From CAMYLR01 sp039590215 (lineage in GTDB: Bacteria > Gemmatimonadota > Gemmatimonadetes > JACCXV01 > JAHWKZ01), in NCBI GenBank assembly GCA_039590215.1, contig JBDHFX010000014.1, positions 1 to 28,688 on the forward strand: a stretch of 28,688 nt of DNA, read 5' to 3'. The first letter of the stretch is position 1. Every line of letters begins with the position of its first letter. The translations under genes were made by a program, and so were the position numbers. Of this stretch, positions 24,073-28,688 are shown piece after piece. A model generated the notes under the pieces. It saw only the letters and a program-made list of their open reading frames with translations, was not told the DNA's origin and did no database searches.

Positions 24073-24519
24073 CTATCGCGGTCCATGGACGAGGCCGGGG
24101 TCGATCTCGACCGACGTTCGACCGGCCTCTCGCAAACGCCACCGCAATCGCCGCTGATCGTCGTACCCCAACTCGGTGGCCCCAGCGGGAGCGCGGCACC
24201 CGGGATCGCCACTGCGGGGCACGGGCCGTCGAGGCGGCCGCTTGGCGTAGACCCACCGTTCGGCGGTGATCCGCTCGAGGACGCGGGACAATTCCCCGCT
24301 GTCGGTTTCAACGAGTTCCAAATGAATCACGGTCGGGTGAGTACAAATGCGGTTGGGGAGGCCAAGAATCGCGAGTACGCTGTCAGCGGGCATCCTCCAC
24401 TCGAGCCGATCGACACCGGAGCGAAACGAGCCCACCGGAACGCACACCGTTCGCAGGATCGCGACACCCAGGCCGAAACCGATCAACGCTAGGACGAGCT
24501 TCGTGCCGCTCTTCGTCAG
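24073..24519 (-). CDS. Small membrane-anchored protein, BamE/SmpA-like pattern, possible CTG start
   Basis: About 148 residues. A hydrophobic N-terminal anchor (LVLALIGFGLGVAILRTV, about 8-25) is followed by a domain with RMPADSVLAILGLPNR and, 40 residues later, ERWVYAKR, which recalls the short BamE/SmpA or OmlA pattern in which a helix plus 'LG.P' precedes a W-Y strand. This resemblance is weak. The best-supported start is a CTG at 24519: GGAGG lies 4 nt upstream and the codon overlaps the lipoprotein stop as CTGA. There is no ATG or GTG before the domain except inside the lipoprotein gene; a TTG at 24486 is the alternative. The frame is open and plausible, but the start is unusual. Confidence 0.58.
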   Translation of the reverse strand: MTKSGTKLVLALIGFGLGVAILRTVCVPVGSFRSGVDRLEWRMPADSVLAILGLPNRICTHPTVIHLELVETDSGELSRVLERITAERWVYAKRPPRRPVPRSGDPGCRAPAGATELGYDDQRRLRWRLREAGRTSVEIDPGLVHGPR

Positions 24520-25775
24520 CCTTCCTCCACCCTGCCCCCGGTGAGGCGCTCGATCCGCTCGAGCGCCGCGGGCTCGAGGTCGGGCGCCGGGATGAGCTGG
24601 CCATCGGCCCACCGAAACACGCTCGTTCGCCAAGCCACGCGTCGCTCGGGAGCCTGTCCTTCCAAACGTCCGCTCGCCGCCACGACCTCAAATCCGCCGT
24701 CGCCATCCAAGTCGAGCAAACCCATCTCGACCGAGCCAAGGGCTGTCTGACCGTCGAAGAAGAAAGCCGGCCGTGGACCACCGCGCGTCACCGCCTCGAT
24801 GGCAACCAGCTGTCCGCCGGCATCGACTCGAAACATGCCGATCGCGCTCAGCGGCGGTTGTGAGGAAGGAAATGTCAGCAGCACGATCGGGCGGCCGCCA
24901 AGCTCGGAAACCAAGCGCAACCCAGCACCACCCGAGACGTTCTCCCAAGCGTCGAAACCCAGCACATCGAGCTCCAGCAGAGGTTCGGTGGATCGCACTC
25001 GGTATCCTTCTACGCGCTGTTCGAGCAGCAATGCCGAGAGCGCGCCTTCCGCCGACCGGTACAACGCCACTGACTCGGGTATGGCGTCACCCAGCAGATC
25101 GACTGAGAACACCCCGCCGCGCTCGAGCCGCGCTCCCGGTGGCGCACTCTCGGCCAGCGGCTCCAGATGCGTCTCGACCGCAAACATCGCGTTGACCGGA
25201 TCCCATAGATAGTCCAGACCGTTCTGCGGGTCTCGGCTCGGCGCGACCCGCAGCCTCAATCGTTGATGGTCGACCCATTCGCGTAACACGGTGCTTTGAC
25301 CGTGACTGTCGAGCCACCTGGTTACAGGGTGCGGAGCTGTTCTTCCCGACCGGGCGCTATAGATCCCGGTTCGGGCGCGCCCGTCCTGGTCGGTCATCTG
25401 GTAGGCGAGAAACGGTCCAGCGGGCGCCCACGCCAAACTGTCGAGCCGGCCGTCCTCGATCGTCGCGATCTCCTGCGCCGATTGAGATAGGCGCGACCAA
25501 ACCCCGAGTCGACCGGCCACGGTAGCAAATACGATATGTGATGAGTCCGGTGAAACGGCGACGTGAGTAAAGCGGACCGGCGTGTCGCCCGCCCCGACGC
25601 CAGGCCGGTTGCCATCGAAGAGCACGTTGGGGCCGAGCAGAACCGCGGTCGAGTCCGCGCTCACCCGGAGCTCGCCGCCGAGCGCGCTTGGCGCAGGCGG
25701 CTCTTCTTCCCCACAGCCGACCCCCATCACGATCCCGAGGACCAGCGCGATCCAGACCGACGAGCTGCGGTACAC
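24516..25775 (-). CDS. Putative lipoprotein with beta-propeller-like repeats
   Basis: A 419-residue exported protein. The N-terminus MYRSSSVWIALVLGIVMGVG ends at a Cys (C21) followed by GEEEPPAP, the layout of a lipoprotein signal peptide with a lipidated Cys and a linker, although the residues before Cys are not the strict lipobox. The body contains repeated beta-rich segments such as HVAVSPDSSHIVFATVAGRL and LDSLAWAPAGPFLAYQM, typical of TolB/WD40-type propellers, and one Ca-binding-like LDLDGDGGFEVV near residue 365. The function is unknown. GTG start 5 bp after the acyl-CoA dehydrogenase stop, so it is probably co-transcribed with it. Confidence 0.78.
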   Translation of the reverse strand: MYRSSSVWIALVLGIVMGVGCGEEEPPAPSALGGELRVSADSTAVLLGPNVLFDGNRPGVGAGDTPVRFTHVAVSPDSSHIVFATVAGRLGVWSRLSQSAQEIATIEDGRLDSLAWAPAGPFLAYQMTDQDGRARTGIYSARSGRTAPHPVTRWLDSHGQSTVLREWVDHQRLRLRVAPSRDPQNGLDYLWDPVNAMFAVETHLEPLAESAPPGARLERGGVFSVDLLGDAIPESVALYRSAEGALSALLLEQRVEGYRVRSTEPLLELDVLGFDAWENVSGGAGLRLVSELGGRPIVLLTFPSSQPPLSAIGMFRVDAGGQLVAIEAVTRGGPRPAFFFDGQTALGSVEMGLLDLDGDGGFEVVAASGRLEGQAPERRVAWRTSVFRWADGQLIPAPDLEPAALERIERLTGGRVEEG

Positions 25776-25780
25776 GGGCC

Positions 25781-26935
25781 TCAGTAGCCGCCGTTCTTTA
25801 GGACGTCGCGGGCGATGACGAGGCGCTGGATCTCGTTGGTGCCCTCAAAGATCCGGTTGATCCGCGCGTCACGATAGAAGCGTTCGGGCCACATTTCGGC
25901 GGAGTAACCCATCCCTCCATGGATCTGGACCGCCTTATCGACGATCCGGTCGAGGGCTTCCGAGCAGAAGTACTTGCAGATCGCCGACTCTCGGCTGAAA
26001 CGCATCCCCTGATCACACATCCATGCGGTTCGGTACACCATGTTCTCCATCGCGTACGTGTCGCCGGCCATCTCCGCAATCATGAACTGAATCGCCTGGA
26101 ACTTGCCGATCGGCTTTCCGAAAGCGTGCCGCTCACCGGCATATTGGACGCAACGGTCGATAGAGTCCTTGGCTGCACCCAACGTCGCCGCGGCCAACCC
26201 CAACCGCCCCACGTCCAGAACGCCGAACGCGATGTGCGCCCCTTGACCGATCTTGCCAACCAGATTCTCGGCCGGCACCTCCATGTCTTCAAAAATCAAC
26301 TCACAGGTGTTGGAACCCCGGATTCCCATCTTCTCTTCGATCTTCCCAACGGAGTATCCGGGAAACGACCGCTCGATGATGAACGCCGCAGGCCCTGAGT
26401 CAGCCTCGGTCTCACCCTCGACATTGCAGAACATCGACACCACATCTGCCAACCCACCGTTGGTGATCCAGATCTTGGTGCCGTTGACGATGTACTTGTC
26501 GCCCTTGAGAACCGCTGTCGTCTTCATCCCCATCGCGTCGGAACCAGACTCGGGCTCGGTGAGAGCGTAAGCGCCAATCGTCTCACCACGCGCCAGCGAC
26601 GGCAGGTACTTCTTCTTTTGAGCTTCCGTTCCGAAGTTGTAGATCGTCATCGCGCCGATCGACTGATGAGCGCCGATGAACGTCGCGGTCGAAGCGCAGG
26701 CGCGGCTGATCTCCTCTTGTAGGATGACGTACCCGAGCTCGCCCATTCCAACGCCATCGTACTCGGGCGGGAAGGCGACGCCGAGAAACCCGAGTTCACT
26801 CATCATCTTGATGATGTGTTCGGGAATAGCGTGCTCTTTGTCGATCTGGTCGGCGACCGGCCGCAACTCCTCATCGACGAAGCGCTTCGCGGTACGACGA
26901 AGCTCCTTCTGCTCGTCGGTGAACGACCAATCCAT
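25781..26935 (-). CDS. Short-chain acyl-CoA dehydrogenase (butyryl-CoA type)
   Basis: A 384-residue FAD-dependent acyl-CoA dehydrogenase, intact. It shows AYALTEPESGSDAMGM, KIWITNGGLADV, MGIRGSNTCELIFEDMEVP, the helix LGLAAATLGAAKDSIDRCVQ, and the catalytic Glu in RIFEGTNEIQRL (E364), the arrangement of short/medium-chain enzymes that oxidise butyryl- or similar acyl-CoA to the 2-enoyl-CoA and pass electrons to ETF. No etf genes are in the window. It is the intact comparator that shows which helix is lost in the broken glutaryl-CoA dehydrogenase. It sits 9 bp downstream of the desaturase gene and 5 bp upstream of the lipoprotein. Confidence 0.94.
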   Translation of the reverse strand: MDWSFTDEQKELRRTAKRFVDEELRPVADQIDKEHAIPEHIIKMMSELGFLGVAFPPEYDGVGMGELGYVILQEEISRACASTATFIGAHQSIGAMTIYNFGTEAQKKKYLPSLARGETIGAYALTEPESGSDAMGMKTTAVLKGDKYIVNGTKIWITNGGLADVVSMFCNVEGETEADSGPAAFIIERSFPGYSVGKIEEKMGIRGSNTCELIFEDMEVPAENLVGKIGQGAHIAFGVLDVGRLGLAAATLGAAKDSIDRCVQYAGERHAFGKPIGKFQAIQFMIAEMAGDTYAMENMVYRTAWMCDQGMRFSRESAICKYFCSEALDRIVDKAVQIHGGMGYSAEMWPERFYRDARINRIFEGTNEIQRLVIARDVLKNGGY

Positions 26936-26944
26936 GTTGACTCG

Positions 26945-28144
26945 CTACGCGGTGGCGGGTTGAAGCTCGGCGACCAAGCGGGCCGAAACCGCCTCGATCA
27001 CGACCTCCCGGGCCCGCTCAGCGACCTCTTCCAGCGATGGCGTACAAGGCGCCATCGATCGAGCTCGACGGCGAACATCGTCGACCGAGGGAAGCTGCGG
27101 GTGCGGAATCGATACGTCCCGAAGCAGCGACTCGAGTCGCGTCTTGGCCTTGGGCGCCGTCGCCACGACTTCCTCCAGGCTCGGCCGCTGTGACCAGGTC
27201 GCGCGTACCTGCTCCGCGATGCGCTCGATCGGGAACGTCGCCGCCAATTCGTGCGCGACCTGCTCGATCGCCCTGCGCGGAAGTCGGCGCTCACCTTCGA
27301 GCACGTCGCTTGGGGGTCCTTTCAAATCCCACACCAGACCCACCCACGACAAGAGCTTCAAGATGTAGTAGGTGACATCGATCTCCCACCACCGCCAACC
27401 CTGACGAGTCGCGACCTGGTAATAGTGATGGTTGTTGTGCCACCCCTCACCCATGGTTATCAAGGCCAGGAACCAGTTGTTGCGGCTGTCGTCGCCAGTC
27501 AGGTAGCGCTGGCGACCGAAAACGTGGGCCAGCGAGTTGATAGCGAACGCTCCGTGGTAGACGAGCACAGTGCTCAGGAAGAAGCCAATAAACAAACCCG
27601 GCCAACCAGCGACCAGGAAACACACGACGCCCAGCAGCACACCTGGCATATGTTTGTGCTTGTCGAGCCAACGGAGCTCCGGGTATTGGCTCAGATCTTT
27701 GACTAGATCGTAGTCGGCCTGTCCGCGGCGCACAGCGAAGATCCATCCCAGATGAGCGAACAAGAATCCGTGGTGGCGCGGGGAGTGAACGTCCTCCGGC
27801 ATATCTGAGTACTTGTGGTGGTGACGGTGCTTTGCGGACCACCAAAGAACACCCTGCTGCAACGATGTTTGGGCTAGGAACGCCAGCACGAACTGGAAAA
27901 AACGACTGGTCTGAAAACTACGGTGCGAGAAGTAGCGGTGGAACCCAGCCGTGATGGCGAACATCCTCAGGAAATAGAGACCCAAGCACAGCGCCACTGC
28001 GGTCGGCGTCACTCCGGACCACAACGCTCCTAAGGCCGCCAGATGAACAGAGGTGAACCCGATAGCGGACGGATAAACGATGTCGTCGTGATGAACGTCG
28101 TCGAAACGGATGCGACTGGTCAGCAAAGCGGCCTCTCCGGTCAA
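26945..28144 (-). CDS. Acyl-CoA Delta9-type fatty-acid desaturase with C-terminal tail
   Basis: A 399-residue membrane-bound di-iron desaturase. The three His boxes are present: HRYFSHR (about 69-75), HRHHHK (about 107-112) and HNNHHYY (about 236-242). Four hydrophobic stretches surround them (roughly 27-45, 48-64, 165-180, 181-200). It would introduce a double bond into saturated acyl-CoA using O2, to tune membrane fluidity. Beyond the usual desaturase core (about 290 residues) there is a charged, helical tail of roughly 100 residues with three PS-(L/V)-(E/D)-(E/D)-V motifs. Start is a TTG at 28144; no Shine-Dalgarno or clear promoter is seen, so the first residues are uncertain. Confidence 0.9.
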   Translation of the reverse strand: MTGEAALLTSRIRFDDVHHDDIVYPSAIGFTSVHLAALGALWSGVTPTAVALCLGLYFLRMFAITAGFHRYFSHRSFQTSRFFQFVLAFLAQTSLQQGVLWWSAKHRHHHKYSDMPEDVHSPRHHGFLFAHLGWIFAVRRGQADYDLVKDLSQYPELRWLDKHKHMPGVLLGVVCFLVAGWPGLFIGFFLSTVLVYHGAFAINSLAHVFGRQRYLTGDDSRNNWFLALITMGEGWHNNHHYYQVATRQGWRWWEIDVTYYILKLLSWVGLVWDLKGPPSDVLEGERRLPRRAIEQVAHELAATFPIERIAEQVRATWSQRPSLEEVVATAPKAKTRLESLLRDVSIPHPQLPSVDDVRRRARSMAPCTPSLEEVAERAREVVIEAVSARLVAELQPATA

Positions 28145-28339
28145 TGATTACACGCTCTATGTGAGATTCTAATCAAGGGAATATACACGATCATCCAAGC
28201 TTTAACCCGGGGATCGCCCTGCTAGGGACTGCAATGATGATGCCGGCTGGCGATCTGGGATCCGGCCGACTCCCGGCGCTGATCGGAGGGGAAATTCCCG
28301 ACACGGGGCGGTTATTCGCAACAGCCCGCCCCGATCGCC
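28145..28339. other. Intergenic gap before the desaturase
   Basis: About 195 bp between the DUF4139 gene end and the desaturase start. Apart from the terminator-like hairpin at 28305-28332 I see no gene. The part nearest the desaturase (28145-28200) is A/T-rich (TATATT, TTGATT, TAGAAT words on the minus strand) and probably contains the promoter, but I cannot fix one -35/-10 pair. Confidence 0.5.
28305..28332 (-). terminator. Terminator-like hairpin downstream of the DUF4139 gene
   Basis: GGGGCGG (28305-28311 on the plus strand) pairs perfectly with CCGCCCC (28326-28332): a 7 bp G/C stem with a 14 nt loop, 7 bp after the stop codon of the minus-strand gene. There is no U-run after the stem on the transcript, so it may stall or protect RNA rather than terminate in the classical way. 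Confidence 0.5.
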
Positions 28340-28688
28340 TTAGAATCTGATGCGGACGCGGTACTTCAGCGTGGTCTCGCCGTGAGGATCGACCGGCGCG
28401 TCGAACTGGACGGTAAACGCGTCGAGCTTCTCGTAGTCGTGCGTGTTTGACAGCATCGTCCAGTCGCTCGGCAGCGGTTCGACGACCTCGACCACGATCC
28501 GCTCGTCCTTGTGGTTGCGGATCACGACTTCGAACTCTTCCTCGTAGAGCCCAGGGGCCAGCTTCCGGTATTCTGTCTGGATCCGCTCGGCGACGATGTC
28601 AAACGCCTCGCCGACCTTGAGCTTGATCCGCTCGTCTCGCGGCGTGTGATCGATCCGGTCTTCGCCGATCAGCTGTAACGAGCCGTCG
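28340..28688 (-). CDS. DUF4139 domain-containing protein, C-terminal part only
   Basis: The last 115 or so codons of a gene that begins beyond the right edge. The visible part (RDERIKLKVGEAFDIVAERI, then GLYEEEFEVVIRNHKDERIV, then VVEPLPSDWTMLSNTHDYEK, ending with ETTLKYRVRIRF) is the beta-sandwich end typical of DUF4139 proteins, which are often exported and of unknown function. The stop TGA of RIRF is at 28340-28342. Nothing can be said about the N-terminus. Confidence 0.82.
   Translation of the reverse strand, partial: DGSLQLIGEDRIDHTPRDERIKLKVGEAFDIVAERIQTEYRKLAPGLYEEEFEVVIRNHKDERIVVEVVEPLPSDWTMLSNTHDYEKLDAFTVQFDAPVDPHGETTLKYRVRIRF

Noticed and set aside
24029..24256. A longer N-terminus for the HepT-like protein
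   Set aside because: It would translate through the -35/-10 promoter and into the BamE-like gene on the same strand; the Arg-rich extension looks like out-of-frame reading.

Overview
This 28.7 kb window is GC-rich (roughly 60-65% by eye) and gene-dense. Almost everything lies on the minus strand; only a DMT-family transporter (10364-11275) and an isoprenylcysteine-methyltransferase-like gene (15541-16065) are on the plus strand. There is no rRNA, tRNA, CRISPR array, transposase or phage gene that I can recognise. The content (acyl-CoA dehydrogenases, enoyl-CoA hydratases, 3-hydroxyacyl-CoA dehydrogenase, thiolase, Delta9-type desaturase, aldehyde dehydrogenase, PIN-PhoH ATPase) suggests the chromosome of an aerobic, heterotrophic, free-living bacterium. 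At several transcription-unit starts a TAnnnT box lies 6-7 nt before the start codon, the leaderless-mRNA arrangement known from Actinobacteria, Deinococcota and similar groups. I cannot name the phylum: Chloroflexota, Actinobacteriota or a related deep lineage would fit, but this is inference.

Left end (1-906): a region without credible protein genes. A textbook promoter (TTGACA, 17 bp, TATAAT; 614-642) points leftward into at least 607 nt that fold into many strong hairpins and run off the window edge. This looks like a large, highly expressed structured RNA of a family I do not recognise, and it is the most interesting object here. Upstream of it, next to the phoH-like gene end, lie two DnaA-box-like 9-mers 11 bp apart and three copies of CAGATCGCGG.

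907-10302 (minus): PIN-PhoH ATPase, ATP-grasp ligase, aldehyde dehydrogenase, then an enoyl-CoA hydratase and a glutaryl-CoA dehydrogenase-like gene that are both broken by frameshifting deletions at family-conserved sites, then an isocitrate/homoisocitrate-type dehydrogenase, a secreted gluzincin peptidase and an isopropylmalate/homocitrate-synthase-like enzyme. 10364-14628: DMT transporter, a tandem-GNAT plus cyclic-nucleotide-binding-domain fusion, an M20 amidohydrolase and a small membrane protein coupled to an intact enoyl-CoA hydratase. 15541-20142: methyltransferase-like membrane protein, an ArsR/SRPBCC pair with a well-defined promoter-operator, and a 3-hydroxybutyryl-CoA dehydrogenase / DUF2867-like / thiolase cluster.

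20193-24063: a tightly overlapping unit (HepT-like helical protein, histidinol-phosphate aminotransferase, isopropylmalate-dehydrogenase-like enzyme, two membrane proteins) behind a strong leaderless promoter. 24073-28144: desaturase, short-chain acyl-CoA dehydrogenase, lipoprotein and a BamE-like small protein. The right edge holds the C-terminus of a DUF4139 protein.

Together the acyl-CoA genes would make a complete route from butyryl-CoA or glutaryl-CoA through crotonyl-CoA and acetoacetyl-CoA to acetyl-CoA. The intact copies (acyl-CoA dehydrogenase 25781-26935, hydratase 14625-15413, dehydrogenase 17581-18474, thiolase 18952-20142) cover the butyryl-CoA route. The glutaryl-CoA entry as read here is inactivated.
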